A DNA stretch of 64,000 bases from Bacteroidota bacterium (GTDB taxonomy: Bacteria; Bacteroidota; Bacteroidia; Chitinophagales; Chitinophagaceae). The DNA is taken from assembly GCA_016715505.1 (NCBI GenBank), contig JADJZY010000032.1:205273-269272 (forward strand), written 5' to 3'. Made by a program: the position numbers and the translations under genes. The notes under the pieces are model-generated. The model saw nothing but the letters and a program-made list of their open reading frames with translations. It was not told the DNA's origin and ran no database searches. Shown piece after piece: positions 11,016 through 21,697 of this stretch (position 1 is the stretch's first letter; each line of letters starts with the position of its first letter).

Positions 11016-11035
11016 AACCATGCCGGAGCATGGTT
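11016..11035 (-). terminator. Rho-independent terminator after rplS
   Basis: An 8-bp perfect stem, AACCATGC / GCATGGTT, with a CGGA loop, lies 20 bp beyond the rplS stop. The plus strand has seven A before the stem, giving a U tract after the hairpin for minus-strand transcripts. Confidence 0.9.
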
Positions 11036-11055
11036 AAACTATTTGAACAGATGAA

Positions 11056-11409
11056 TTACTTCATACGTTTTTCTTTGATACGAGCTGCTTTACCTTGACG
11101 ATCACGCAGATAGAACAATTTAGAGCGACGTACTCGACCTACTTTGTTAACTTCAATTCCATCAATATTTGGTGAATAAACAGGGAAGGTTCTTTCGACA
11201 CCTACATTATCACTCATTTTACGAACAGTAAAGGATTGAGTCGCTCCACGTCCCTGACGCTTGATTACCACGCCTTTAAACGGCTGAATACGCTCTTTAT
11301 TTCCTTCCTGAATTTTATAATTGACGGTAACACTGTCTCCAGCTTTGAAATTTGGAATTTCTTTAATGCTGTTCAGTTGTTCTTGTACGAATTTAACGGC
11401 TTCTTGCAT
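11056..11409 (-). CDS. rplS: 50S ribosomal protein L19
   Basis: Ribosomal protein L19, located at the 30S-50S interface. The protein starts MQEAVKFVQEQLNSIKEIPN and carries the conserved FKAGDSVTVNYKI, RIQPFKGVVIKRQGRG and RVRRSKLFYLRDRQGKAARI blocks; 117 residues, the usual length. ATG 11409 is preferred over the in-frame upstream start at 11460 because it matches the family N-terminus. The gene is a single unit, with its own terminator 20 bp downstream and gdh on the far side. No frameshift. Confidence 0.97.
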   Translation of the reverse strand: MQEAVKFVQEQLNSIKEIPNFKAGDSVTVNYKIQEGNKERIQPFKGVVIKRQGRGATQSFTVRKMSDNVGVERTFPVYSPNIDGIEVNKVGRVRRSKLFYLRDRQGKAARIKEKRMK

Positions 11410-11600
11410 GACCACTCTGTTTTTGGGAATGCAAAAGTAGTTTTTTTTTAATATAAACAAGAATTATTCCTTCATTTTTTTAGAAATGTCGTTCAAGCCA
11501 AAGGAAACTTATCATTGAACGAACGATTGGGTGACTAAACGATTGGAAAATGGTGTTTTTAGCACTAATCCAATGGAATGTTGCTCCATTAAAACAAAAC

Positions 11601-11618
11601 GCCCCTGATGGCAGGGGC
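11601..11618 (-). terminator. Terminator of gdh
   Basis: A 7-bp GC-rich stem, GCCCCTG / CAGGGGC, with an ATGG loop lies 24 bp after the gdh stop. On the minus strand it is followed by GTTTTGTTTT, a good U-rich tail. Confidence 0.88.
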
Positions 11619-11642
11619 ATTTTGAAAATATGTATTCCTGGA

Positions 11643-13033
11643 TTAAGGGAAAATACCCAATTCCATATATGATACACCCACTTTGTTAATTGAATTGACA
11701 AATGCAGCTGTACGCATATCCGCGATTTTTTTGTTCGCAAACCAGATATCACGAATTTCATGATATGAACCGATCATGGTATCTTCTAATCCACTGTGCA
11801 CTAAATCTACTTCATCCGGACCATGTAAAATGACACTACGCTCGGCAGAAGAAACCTTTTTACCGGTGAGGTTTTTCAATGGAGCCCAAAATGCTGTTGT
11901 TCATATTTTCACTGAATCGTTTTTCCATACGACCATAACGTACGTGGCTCAGATTTTTTAACCATTCAAAATAAGATACGGTAACACCACCTGCATTGAT
12001 ATACATATCAGGAATAATGACCGTTCCTTTTTTACCCAAAATCGAATCTGCTTCAGGCGTTAAAGGTCCATTGGCCGCTTCTGCAACGATACGAGCTTTT
12101 ACACGAGGTGCATTTTCGCCATTAATTACATTTTCAAGGGCTGCAGGAACCAAAATATCGCAATCCAACTCTAAAGCTTCCGCTGTTTACGATGTGCCAT
12201 AACTGCTTCTACATCCAATCCCTTTGGATTATAGATGGCCCCTTCGAACTCAGCCAAACCAATCACTTTGGCACCACCTTCATGGAAGAATTTAGCAGCG
12301 TGGTATCCTACATTTCCAAGGCCTTGTACAACAACTGTTTTGTCGTCCATGCCAACATTCATTTTTAATTTTTCATCATTTCAGCGTCCTGACACATTTC
12401 CCGAACACCAAAATAAACACCAAGTCCGGTAGCCTCTGTTCTACCACGAACGCCACCTTGTGTAACAGGTTTGCCGGTAACACAACCTGCGGCATCAATT
12501 TCACCCGGACGCAAACTAGAATAAGTATCAACAATCCAACTCATTTCACGAGGACCCGTTCCATAATCCGGTGCCGGTACATCAATACCAGGGCCGATGA
12601 AATTTTTCTTCACCAATTCAGCTGTATAACGACGAGTCACTTTTGCTAAATCGTAAGTTGACAATTTTTTAGGGTCAATTTTAATCCCCCCTTTAGCACC
12701 TCCAAAAGGCACATTTACAATAGCGCACTTGTATGTCATCAGGGCGGCCAATGCCATCACCTCATCCTGATTAACATCCATGCTGAAACGAATTCCACCT
12801 TTAACGGGTAATTTATGATGAGAGTGCTGAACGCGATACGCTTCAATCACTTCTACTTTTTCTCCGATTTTAACCGGAAATTTCATACTGTAAACACTGT
12901 TACAAGCTTTAATCTGATCAAGAATCCCTTTGTCTTTAATGTTTGTAAAAGGAGCAGCTTTATCAAAATTTCGTTCAACGCTTTCGAAGAAGCTGTAATG
13001 AGCGGCCTGTTTGCTTTTGGTTGCTTTTGCCAT
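11643..13033 (-). CDS. gdhA: Glutamate dehydrogenase (GLFV family), three frameshifts
   Basis: Catalyses oxidative deamination of glutamate to 2-oxoglutarate, or the reverse. The N-terminal part has the substrate-binding motifs LPVKGGIRFSMDV and NVPFGGAKGGIKIDP and the catalytic Asp in DVPAPDYGTGPREMSW. The second part has the NAD(P)-binding block VVVQGLGNVGYHAAKFF, and the third DCDILVPAALENVI and GPLTPEAD. Breaks lie near 12365, 12175 and 11880, mostly in A runs. ATG 13033 (MAKATKSKQ) is the start; an in-frame extension upstream is not family-like. Product of about 463 residues, slightly longer than the 420-450 usual. It ends at a strong terminator. Leucine or phenylalanine dehydrogenase activity is less likely, given the length. 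Confidence 0.92.
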
Positions 13034-13040
13034 GATTTTT

Positions 13041-13265
13041 TTATTTATGAATTTTAGAAGTTTTTTCCATTTTCGATAATTTCCTTTCCATGCGACTCCG
13101 CACAAAAAGAATGCCGGCAAAGATAGTGAGCAGCACCAATACTACAAGGTAAATTTGGCCATTGTCTCGCAAAACCTGAGCAGATTCACCCGGAGGTGCC
13201 TGATTTTGAGCGAATGACTGCATGTGGACGAGCGCAGTAAGAAATAATATAAAAAGAGATCGCAT
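13041..13265 (-). CDS. CcmD-like small membrane protein
   Basis: A 74-residue protein with a signal-like N-terminus (MRSLFILFLTALVHMQSFAQ) and a second hydrophobic helix, QIYLVVLVLLTIFAGILFV, followed by a basic tail. It begins 3 bp after the ccmC stop, and this size, topology and place match the CcmD-like proteins that follow ccmC in Bacteroidota. Its role would be in haem delivery for cytochrome c maturation. The assignment rests on position and topology, not on a strong motif. No frameshift is seen. Confidence 0.7.
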   Translation of the reverse strand: MRSLFILFLTALVHMQSFAQNQAPPGESAQVLRDNGQIYLVVLVLLTIFAGILFVRSRMERKLSKMEKTSKIHK

Positions 13266-13268
13266 GAT

Positions 13269-13926
13269 TTAATGACTTTGTTTGAGTTGAATTTTTCGCG
13301 TTCGATACCTAATATCAAAAACCCATAAACCGAGTAAAATCCATCCGACCATAGCCGGCAAGGATACATATCTTAACATGTGGTCCTGGGTTTTAATGCT
13401 TCAAATGGTTTATTGTCCGATCCCGGATGTAAGGAAGCGAAATGCGCCGGAACCAAATAAACCAAAGGAATGACCAATGCGAATGAAAAGATGTTGTAAA
13501 CAGCAGCCAATCTAGCCCGTTTGTCTTCTTCCTTCACAGAATTTCGTAATACACTATAAGCAAAATAAATCAATAAAGTGAGTGCTGCACCGACTTGTTT
13601 GGGGTCGTTGCTCCAGGGTGCGCCCCATTGAATATAGGCCCATTCCATTCCGGTTACCATTCCAAAACAGCCAAACCAAATTCCGGTATTGACAAATTCC
13701 TGCGACATGATATCATATTTCTCGTCATTTTTACGCAGATAAACGATTGCATAAATGAATGACATCAGAAAACTGAACAACATCACGTACCACATCGGAA
13801 CATGGTAAATAAGTTTCGGATAGATTCCTTCAACTTGGGTAAATAGGGAATTTCAATCAGTATGCCCATTACAATGACATACAACAGAATCAGAACACAA
13901 AGAATTTTCCACCAATATTTGGCCAT
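13269..13926 (-). CDS. ccmC: Cytochrome c biogenesis protein CcmC, two frameshifts
   Basis: Integral membrane haem-handling protein of the CcmC family (haem transfer to CcmE). Read through shifts near 13800 and 13385, it starts MAKYWWKILCVLILLYVIVM and has the conserved HVPMW (haem-ligand His), the WWD-like block WGAPWSNDPKQVGAALT, then VPAHFASLHPG, and ends in a last helix and IQLKQSH. Total about 219 residues with five to six hydrophobic helices, as expected. It is tightly followed by the CcmD-like gene. No other ccm gene is in the window. Confidence 0.88.
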
Positions 13927-14005
13927 TGCTCTTTTAAAAGTGTGCAAATATAGGCTAAAACTTTGAGCATCGGTTTTTCAATTATATCAAATCAGGAAAT
14001 CACGT

Positions 14006-15082
14006 TTATCGAGCGGATTCAATTTTTTCTAAATACCTAAAACCGAAATAGGAGAGCAATCCAAATCCTGAAACGACCATCCATAAAACGGAATATCCCC
14101 AATGTTCGATGATTTGAGAACCAATCACCGGTGCCAATATCAATGCTGTTGACCAACTCATGGCATATAAAGCCATATAATCGCCAGCGTTTTTATGCTC
14201 AGATTTTTTCATACTATGCGTCGACATAAAAGGGCAGGCAAACATTTCGGAGAAGGTGAGCAGAATCATATTCAAAATGAGTATCCAAATACTATGGGCA
14301 ACAATAACAACAAATACGAGCCGATTAAAAGGATAGCACCCAGGCCGATCCATTTAAAAATCGTCCATTTATTTTGAGATAATAAATCAAAAACATTTCG
14401 ATCACGGCAACCCAATTCCATTTAAAGCCATGAGCAACCAATGGGTTTTCGCCCAGATGATAAACATTTTGTAGTACAATGGCAAGGTTGTCAGCAGCTG
14501 AAAAAGGCCATGGCATACAATGTTGTAAATAGTAAAAACAGGAGGTAATTGCGGTCCTGATAAGGGCTCAGGCTGGATTTGATCCTTTTAATTCTTTTTG
14601 ATTTGTTCCTTACGTGTAGTATTGCCACCATAAAAAGAACAGCTGGCCAAACGATTCAGGGCAATACTCTGAGGGTAGTTTTCAGGTTCGCTGTAGGTTG
14701 AAATGGAAGCAGCATTGGCCGGTCGAAACATATCACCGGTTGAGGTCACCAAAAAAGTTAGCAATCCGATCCAGAAAAAATGATCAACATAGGCCAACGA
14801 AATCATACAAATGGCACTCAGCACTAAACTGCTGATTAATATGGGATAAAACCCGATTCTGTCAACCAATTTACCGCCCACAAAAGCACCTACAAAAGAA
14901 CCGGCTCCGAACAATCCCATGATGAAACCGGCTTGACAATGGTAAAATGTTTTTGTTTGGTAAGGTATACACTCCATAAACAGCAAAACCATAGAACCGG
15001 AGCGATTAATCAGCATAGCAATTGCCAATACCCACATTTCTTTCCGTATTCCGGAATAGGCATTACTAATGGTATCAATCAT
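14006..15082 (-). CDS. MFS transporter, several frameshifts
   Basis: Major facilitator family carrier. The N-terminal half is clear: MLINRSGSMVLLF, then MGLFGAGSFVGAFVGGKLVD with the loop 2-3 motif-A signature (GGKLVDRIG) and several hydrophobic helices. It continues through at least two shifts (near 14590 and 14340) into fragments with further helices, including SWSTALILAPVIGSQII and VLWMVVSGFGLLSYFGFRYL, and ends ESAR. About 355 residues are visible, a little short of the usual 390-420, so another indel may hide part. The substrate cannot be told. It lies 80 bp upstream of ccmC on the same strand. Confidence 0.8.
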
Positions 15083-15249
15083 TCGGTTTTATAGGCTTGC
15101 ATAGGGATTGTTGCAAATAAAGAAGATTATCCTGGAAAGGCTTCCGGAATATGTTAAGGGAGCACTTTTTTTTGTTAATATTTTGAAAACACATAGAAAG
15201 ACATTACATTCGACTAAATAATTTTTTGGAAATCTTAAACAACAACAAT

Positions 15250-18200
15250 ATGAATGTAAAAACTAAACTTCAAAACATTTGTACTCCCTCATGATTGGGA
15301 TACACTTTGCCTTTTGTCTTCTGCACAATTTTTTTCAGGTCGTACCTAATTTGAATTTGCAGGCGAATGGTGGATTTGCACCACAAGGTAATTTCGAACG
15401 ACTCGTACTGGTTTTCCTGATTACTCGGCTGAAATGACCGCATCCGGTATGCCTACAAGTCAGGTATTAAACCAGCTAAAGGTGAATCAATCTGTTCCTA
15501 CCAATCCAGGAGCGGCCGGAACGGTCAATATTATTTAAAATACTGCTAACACCGCGTATATTCCAAAGGAACAGATTGGGCAACCGCTATTTCAACCATG
15601 ACTCAAGTTGCTACCAACTTACCCCTGACTTTCTGCATGTAACAGGTTATTATGGAATGGATTTTAATACATCCAATTTTACTTACTCCGGAGGTGGTGT
15701 TTATGTAGCATTGAATGGTCAAACCCTACTGGGCAGGTTACTGCAATAACTCAGCACTCGGTGAATAATACGATAGTCGGAAGCGCAGGCGTTCACAAAA
15801 TGCCTTGTATTTGCCGCTGCAACACTAGCTTGCCACTTCATTTCGACCAACAGCTCAGTTAGGCTTTGTGCCCAGATTTTGATGTGGCCGCAACAGGTGT
15901 TTTTACCTTAGGGAAATTACCGATTGAATATGGTGCTCCAACAGTCATATCTGCAAATGTTCAAAATCCGGGATTAAACACCATGACTAATGTCACCGTA
16001 TCCATGAATTTAACTGGGTCTAATTCTTTCAGTGATGTTCAAGTGATTCCTTCCATCGCTCCGGGTGCAAATGTTGTGTTAATTTTGCTCCTTATACCTT
16101 CAGTGTTTTGAGTACGGGTGATATCATTACTGTTACCGCCGAAGTGCAGGTGATATTATCCGGGAACGATGTCGCCACCTGGAGTCAGGATGTTACGCCA
16201 AATGTATACACTACAAAAATTCAGCGTTACCGAATGCTGGTGGGGTTGGTTTTAAGGAGGTACGGTGATTTTGGCCAAGTTTAATTCCAATATCGGACAA
16301 AACTATCCTTACAATCTCAATAACCCTGAAATCAATGAAATCAAAGTTGATTTCGCAGCAGGCGGGCAACCTTATCAAGTTGGTATTTGGGATGCAACAG
16401 GACCAGGCGGAACGCCGGGAACATTGTTATGGCAATCTGCATCAGCAACATCGGCGCCCGGAACAGCATTTATTTCGGTTCCGAATATTTCGGTCAGTGG
16501 TGATTATTTTGTTGGAGTTCGTCAAACAGGCACTACTAATGTAAGTTTTGGCTATCAATCTGAATCTCCGATTCGACCTCAAACTTTTTACTTTACTTCA
16601 CCAACTGGAAATACAGTTTGGACAGATTTTGCACCAAATTCCCCGTTCCGTTTTTCAATTGAAGTAACAGTTCGTATCCCGGTTCCACCAAACTGTGCCA
16701 TCAATTTTTCACCGGCCGATGGGCAATCCCTCACTTGTAATACGCCCATTTTAAGCTGGGGTAGTGGTGGTGGTGCACCAACTGGTTACAGTGTTTATTT
16801 AAGTACCAATCAGGCCGATGTGGCATCATTAGCGCCAGCAGCCTTGGTGGCAAGTTATCCTGCTCAAACCGCTACAACGTTTAATCCTGAACGCTCACTC
16901 CAAATACAGTATATTACTGGACTGTGATTCCTGAAAATCCGGACGGCCCCTCTACCGGATGTACTGTGAATTCATTTACAACAGGTAGCCTTTCTTTATG
17001 TTGTTGCATCCCAACTTTTACAGGTACCCTTTGTGTTGGTAGTATTTCAGATGTAACATTGAATACGATTGCTAATCCAAGTTCATGTTCTGCGCCGGCC
17101 TACACTTTGTTCCCGGCAACAGGCAGCACTACAACAACGGTGGAACAAAACGGGACTTATAATTTAAGTGTCACTACCATCGATCCGGATATTATTTCGG
17201 TTGGATTGATTACGACCAAAATGGCGTATTTGATGCATCCGAATGGACTCAGGTTGCCACTACTTCAGTAGCAAATGTTCCTTCAACAATTTCACTCACT
17301 ATTCCAGGAACGGCCTCATTGGGTCAAACACTCATGCGAGTGAAATCTCGTTTTTCAGGGAACCCGAATGCGGCTACCGATGCTTGTACAACTTTCGGTT
17401 CAGGAGAGTGTGAAGATTATGTCATCAATATCATAGCGCAACAACCTTGTACTACACCAAATCCGGGAAATACGATTTCGTCGGTGTCTCAGGTTTGTTC
17501 CGGAGGTGCGGCTTTCCTGACGATGCAAAACGCGGTAAATGGTACCGGTATTACTTATCAATGGCAGAGTGCTGATGATATCAATTTCACGGTGAATGTT
17601 CAAAATTTAGGTACTGAACAAGTGAATCAGTTAGTTTAACAACACCTACATATTATCGTTGTAATGTTACTTGTAACAATGGACCTTGTAACAGTAGCAT
17701 CACCTGTATTTATCAATATTCTTCCTCCAACTCAATGTTATTGCACCCCAACTTATTCATCAGGAACAGGTGGCGGTGACTTCTGTCAGCAAGTGGAAAT
17801 TCCGGGAACAACCTTATTGAATAATAGTGGACCATCAACCACACCATTCTATACACTTTTCCCTCAATCTGAAGTACGACTTGTACTCTCGATGCGGATC
17901 AACTTTATACCTTGAACCCGGTAGCCGGTACTTATACTGCGAATGATTTTGCAGCCTGGATCGATTATAATGCCAATGGTATTTGGATGACAACACACCA
18001 TTTGTTGAAAAACTGGGAGATATTTATGATATCGGTGCAAGTGCAACGGCTTCATTCGTATTTACCGTTCCGGCTGGCGTTACTCCGGGTACATACAGAC
18101 TACGTGTTCGCGAAGCCGACCAAACAGGTGTGATAGATCCATGTTCTCCTTTGGTTTTTGGTGAAACAGAAGATTATAATATCACGATTGATCCTCCAAA

Positions 18201-18784
18201 TAATTCTACTTTAACAGCTACATTCATCATTCAGGGTTACTTATGATGCGAATACCGGAAGTATGCAACCAGTTTATCAAAAACTCGGGATTGGGTGCGA
18301 ATCCTGCTGAGGCAGATCAAGTGACTGTTTCTTGCATGATGCCGCTTCACCTTATGCTCAGGTACATACTTTTACTGGTATACAGAATGTAAATGGACAA
18401 ATTACCTGCACATTCCCGGCTTCAACCATTGGCAATAGTTATTACGTGGTATTGACAAACCGTAACGCAGTAGAAACATGGAGCGCCAATCCTGTTCTGA
18501 TGAGTTCATCAACCTCTTATACTTTCACCTCTTCTGCTGCACAAGCCTATGGTGCCAACCAAATTGATGTATCTGGTACAGGACTGTTTGCTATCTACAA
18601 TGGTGATGTAAATCAGGATGAAGTTGTTGATGGACTTGATTTCAACGATTGGGAAATTGACAACAACAATTTTGCCGGCGGTTATGTCACCACTGATTTC
18701 AATGGTGATGGTGTCGTTGACGGTTTGGACTTCCTAGTATGGGAACCAAACAACAATAATTTTGTTGGATCTGCTAAACCATAA
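15250..18784 (+). CDS. Large extracellular GEVED/dockerin-like surface protein, many frameshifts
   Basis: A secreted protein of roughly 1,170 codons, broken into at least ten frame segments. The visible modules, in order: an N-terminal beta-rich part; a CARDB-like part (EYGAPTVISANVQNPGLNTM); a part with YQVGIWDATGPGGTPGTLLW; an Ig/fibronectin-like part (ILSWGSGGG); at least two GEVED-like domains (CSAPAYTLFPATGS with ECEDYVINI, and AAWIDYNANGIW with GETEDYNITI); and a C-terminal pair of dockerin-like calcium loops (YNGDVNQDEVVDGLDFNDW and DFNGDGVVDGLDFLVW) ending GSAKP. That ending, rather than a type A sorting domain, is common in related genomes. The break density, highest before 15870, exceeds that of its neighbours, so real decay is possible in addition to consensus errors. 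Function unknown; probably adhesive or surface-exposed. Confidence 0.75.
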
Positions 18785-18850
18785 TTCAGCAATAACCCTG
18801 AAAGGATTTTCATTCAGGGTGGTTTCTTGAAAAAAAAGGACATCAAATAA

Positions 18851-18879
18851 AATAGGCTGCAGGTTTCCTGCGGCCTATT
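18851..18879. terminator. Strong bidirectional terminator
   Basis: A 13-bp stem (AATAGGCTGCAGG / CCTGCGGCCTATT, one G-U pair) with a TTT loop. On the plus strand it is followed by TGTTTTT; on the minus strand by a TTTTATTTGATG tail. It could end the surface-protein transcript (a weaker stem lies at 18795-18820) and also a leftward transcript that would start near 19202. Confidence 0.85.
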
Positions 18880-19207
18880 TGTTTTTCATGGCAGTCATCA
18901 TTGAGTAGAAGTACAAATTCAACCCAAATTTTGTCACTGCAAATTGTGGGTTCAAGGTGTTGAGGAAAAAATGAATGGTTCAATATTCTCGATGGGATAA
19001 AAAAAAGAAACCGGCAACTATTCATTTAAGATTGCGAAAAAAATGAAAAGTAAACCGGTTTTGTTCTCATAATGATGTAAGAAAATATCTTACATAAAAT
19101 TCATATTCCTAACATATACGTTCAATCAGACATGCGTAAAATTCAAAAAAAAACGGGGAGTATGAGATTCGTCTGAAAAACTTCTAGGTTGTATTAAAGA
19201 ACTAAAA
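18880..19207 (-). other. Gene-free stretch; candidate leftward small transcript
   Basis: No recognised gene lies here. On the minus strand it is bounded by a promoter-like site at 19208-19280 and a strong terminator at 18851-18879, so a transcript of about 350 nt is predicted. It contains an 8-bp perfect hairpin at 19075-19095 (ATGTAAGA / TCTTACAT) and short open frames: a 14-codon one (MRTKPVYFSFFSQS), a 60-codon one starting MNSCRFLFFIPSRIL, and a third frame reading NTLNPQFAVTKFGL whose stop falls just at the terminator. Indels may split a single small protein. Coding status is unresolved. Confidence 0.45.
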
Positions 19208-19280
19208 CAAAAGTATGGCGTTGCAGATTTCTACCTAGTTAAATTGAGTGAACAGGGAATTTTTTGAGTGAACGAGGAAA
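19208..19280 (-). promoter_or_regulatory. LytTR-type direct-repeat promoter facing the small transcript
   Basis: Two near-identical 17-bp copies, TTGAGTGAACAGGGAAT at 19244 and TTGAGTGAACGAGGAAA at 19264, are spaced exactly 20 bp. Downstream in the minus-strand sense, after 28 bp, lies a perfect TAnnTTTG -7 element (TACTTTTG, 19208-19215). The same boxes in the same geometry occur at 21698-21771. Direct repeats two turns apart are the known shape of LytTR binding sites; assignment to the nearby regulators is inference. Confidence 0.65.
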
Positions 19281-19456
19281 TTCAGAACCCTTTGTTTATC
19301 GATGTTTAAACAAGTATTCAGAAACTTAGCCTGTTATTCTTTTTGAATCGATTTCAGCCAAAGTATTATGACCAATAAAAATCTAAAGCCAACCAAAATG
19401 GTTTTACTTAAGTACAATGAAACATTTTTGTTCAAACATTTTATTGAATGTCCGGG

Positions 19457-20173
19457 TTAAAATAATATGCGTTGTAACACCTCTTTTTTCCGACTGGCAG
19501 CAATCGATTTCGGCCGAATCGTTCGCGATGAGATGGCCGTTTTTAGTCTTTGATAATTACAGACGTGTTGCAAATTCACAATATGCGATTTATGTACCCG
19601 AACAAATTGTTCGGGCGGGAGTTTTATCTCATAGTCTTTGAGGGTTTTACTCGTTGTATATACGCCTGAGTCGTCGGTAATGATGCGTGTATAATTGCTT
19701 CGGGCTTCCAAACGCACGATATGTTCACTGCTGATAATACTTAAGTCATTTTTTTCTGGCAAAGCGATATAGAAAGTTTTTTCAGGATCTTTTCCGAGGG
19801 TATGGTTCTTGTTTTTTATTTCTGCGGATACCTTGGTCACTGCATTCCTGAAGTCGGCAATCCGAATAGGTTTGATTAAATAATCCGTTACATTATTTTT
19901 AATCGCTTTGAGGGCATACTGTTCATAAGCTGATACAATAATTACTTTACTGGTCAAGTCCTTAATAGCATCCAGGATTTCAAAACCGGACTGATTGTAT
20001 AATTGTATATCCAGATAAATGAGCTCAGGCTGCAATTGCAGAATTTCGCTAATCGCTGTTTCGACCTGATCGCTGCTTCCTATGATTTGTAATTCCGGGC
20101 AATAACGATCGGCCATGGTTCGAATGAGGTCGATATTGGGTTTGTCGTCGTCAACAATGTATGTACGTATCAT
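19457..20173 (-). CDS. LytTR-family response regulator 1
   Basis: Two-component response regulator. The receiver domain starts MIRTYIVDDDKPNIDLIRTM, with the phospho-acceptor Asp in ELIYLDIQLYNQSG, a Thr/Ser position near VIIVSAYEQYALKA and the Lys in DYLIKPIRIADF. The LytTR DNA-binding domain has IVRLEARSNYTRII and QFVRVHKSHIVNL and ends SRKKEVLQRILF. Two compensating shifts affect about 15 residues near 19500-19550. Start ATG 20173 lies one base after the stop of the barrel-like gene, so they are in one operon. No histidine kinase is adjacent; the partner is probably a LytS/His_kinase-type protein elsewhere. Confidence 0.93.
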   Translation of the reverse strand: MIRTYIVDDDKPNIDLIRTMADRYCPELQIIGSSDQVETAISEILQLQPELIYLDIQLYNQSGFEILDAIKDLTSKVIIVSAYEQYALKAIKNNVTDYLIKPIRIADFRNAVTKVSAEIKNKNHTLGKDPEKTFYIALPEKNDLSIISSEHIVRLEARSNYTRIITDDSGVYTTSKTLKDYEIKLPPEQFVRVHKSHIVNLQHVCNYQRLKTAISSRTIRPKSIAASRKKEVLQRILF

Positions 20174-20174
20174 A

Positions 20175-21199
20175 TTAGAGTTTGTTATAAAGATGAAATC
20201 CAAATAAAAAAAGATTACTCATGAATATTTTGGAGGAAATCATGGGATCATAGACTACCTCTGTTTTGAGTCCTAAACGGATATATTTTAATGTCAGGAA
20301 ATAAAAACTATTCTGAATATTGAGTTTATAATTTTCAGGTTTTGATAAATTTTTATGGGAACAGAATAATCGACTTTGATTTTCCCAATAAAATTGTTTG
20401 CTCAATGGCCTTAAAGGCTGCTGGAATTGAATATTCATTCCGTATTCCACCTTTTGATGTTCACCCGCTTTTAACCCGTAAAGTTCAGTTTCTTGACGTT
20501 CGGTAAATATTTCTTGTCGGCGTATACGTGTGATTTCACCGCCCACCAAACCAAGCTCCAACTTACCTTGTTTGGGCCATCGTTTACTAATACCCGTATT
20601 AAACAAAACATAGCCGGGCGAGTAGTAAGCAGAATGTAAAAAACGTTCATTGACGGCGTTATTACACGTTTGATAATTAGCATGTAATTGAGTCTTACTT
20701 TAAAGAGTCGCGATCCATTGAATTTCCTTCACAATTTTACTCAGCAAATCCATTTTTATATGCAACAAATCCTGAACATGCTCAGCTTTATTTTTTGCAG
20801 TATACCGATAGCCAAATTCGTTCCAGATATACAGTTGACATTCCATCCAGGATAGCTTCAAACGATTATTGATACTCACTTGGTAATAGGCCATGAAGAG
20901 GTTTTGTTGCTGTTCTGCAGTACTGGGATTGTGGAAAGAAGTACCATTGAGGGTGAGGAAAAAATCAAGGCGGAAATTGTTTTCAAATTCCGCCAGGATT
21001 TTGATTTTTCAGACTCCTGCGTTTCGAGAGATGAGTGTGTTTTCCAGTGCAAGACTGCATTCCGGATGATGGAGTCTGAAATATTTTTAAAAACAGGTGC
21101 AGCAAAACAATGAGGATTAGACAGAGCTGATACAGGTATCGTCGCAAATAAACCGACTACTACTATGAAAAGTTCATATGGACAATACCTATATAGCAT
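20175..21199 (-). CDS. DUF3078-like outer-membrane barrel protein, frameshifted
   Basis: Exported protein with a hydrophobic leader (GLFATIPVSALS), read through breaks near 21000 and 20690. Alternating segments such as FENNFRLDFFLTLNGTSFHN, VSINNRLKLSWMECQLYIWN, LHSAYYSPGYVLFNTGI and LKYIRLGLKTEVVYDPMISS, with the final GFHLYNKL, resemble the DUF3078 type of Bacteroidota outer-membrane barrels. Its stop is one base before the start of response regulator 1, and a small exported protein gene lies 68 bp upstream. The family call comes from memory of its pattern; a plain hypothetical barrel remains possible. Function unknown. Confidence 0.6.
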
Positions 21200-21267
21200 C
21201 TGCTGTTTTCATAATAATTATGCGTTCGTGGTTCAGGGAAATAGAATCCATTGAGGCATAAAAAAAG

Positions 21268-21687
21268 TTACTGCATGTTTTGTAAGGGTATTCGTATTTT
21301 GTACTGAGCTCCGTCGCGTTGAAGCACATATCGGCCGGGTAAAATGCTTCGCTTATTAATCTTCAAGGCCGTACGCAATGATTCGGGTAATTCAATGGCT
21401 TCTTCAAAATCTACCTTGCTTTGATTTTCGAAATAAACCAAGGCTTCCGATTGTTTCAGCTTTAAATCATCGAAAGAAATCATCAGCTCCAGGTAAGCCT
21501 GATGATCATCGTAACGAAAAACGATATTCAATGAAGATGCGCTTTTTTCGGTGTTTAAACAGAGTCCAAGCTTTTTGCAATCCTGGCTTTTACGACCAAT
21601 TCGCCCATGGGTGGTCGATTCAATCACGCCTGCCTGTGTGAGCAAAAACAAGGTATTGAATAATAAAGTTAAAGTAGTTGTTTTCAT
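21268..21687 (-). CDS. Small exported protein of unknown function
   Basis: A 139-residue protein with a signal peptide (MKTTTLTLLFNTLFLLTQAG) and a short mature domain that has two nearby Cys (QDCKKLGLCLN) and beta-rich stretches such as AYLELMISFDDLKLKQSEAL and KIRIPLQNMQ at the end. I do not recognise the family with confidence; small exported proteins with a similar Cys pair occur in related genomes. It is the first gene behind the LytTR-type promoter at 21698-21771 and is probably co-transcribed with the barrel protein and response regulator 1. No frameshift. Confidence 0.7.
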   Translation of the reverse strand: MKTTTLTLLFNTLFLLTQAGVIESTTHGRIGRKSQDCKKLGLCLNTEKSASSLNIVFRYDDHQAYLELMISFDDLKLKQSEALVYFENQSKVDFEEAIELPESLRTALKINKRSILPGRYVLQRDGAQYKIRIPLQNMQ

Positions 21688-21697
21688 AATCCTGATA

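Noticed and set aside
11480..11761. Minus-strand open frame overlapping the gdh end and terminator
   Set aside because: It crosses a strong terminator and lies out of frame with the conserved gdh C-terminus.
13142..13369. Minus-strand open frame beginning MYPCRLWSDGFYS
   Set aside because: It is an out-of-frame reading of the ccmC end and the CcmD-like gene; the frames with family patterns explain the region.
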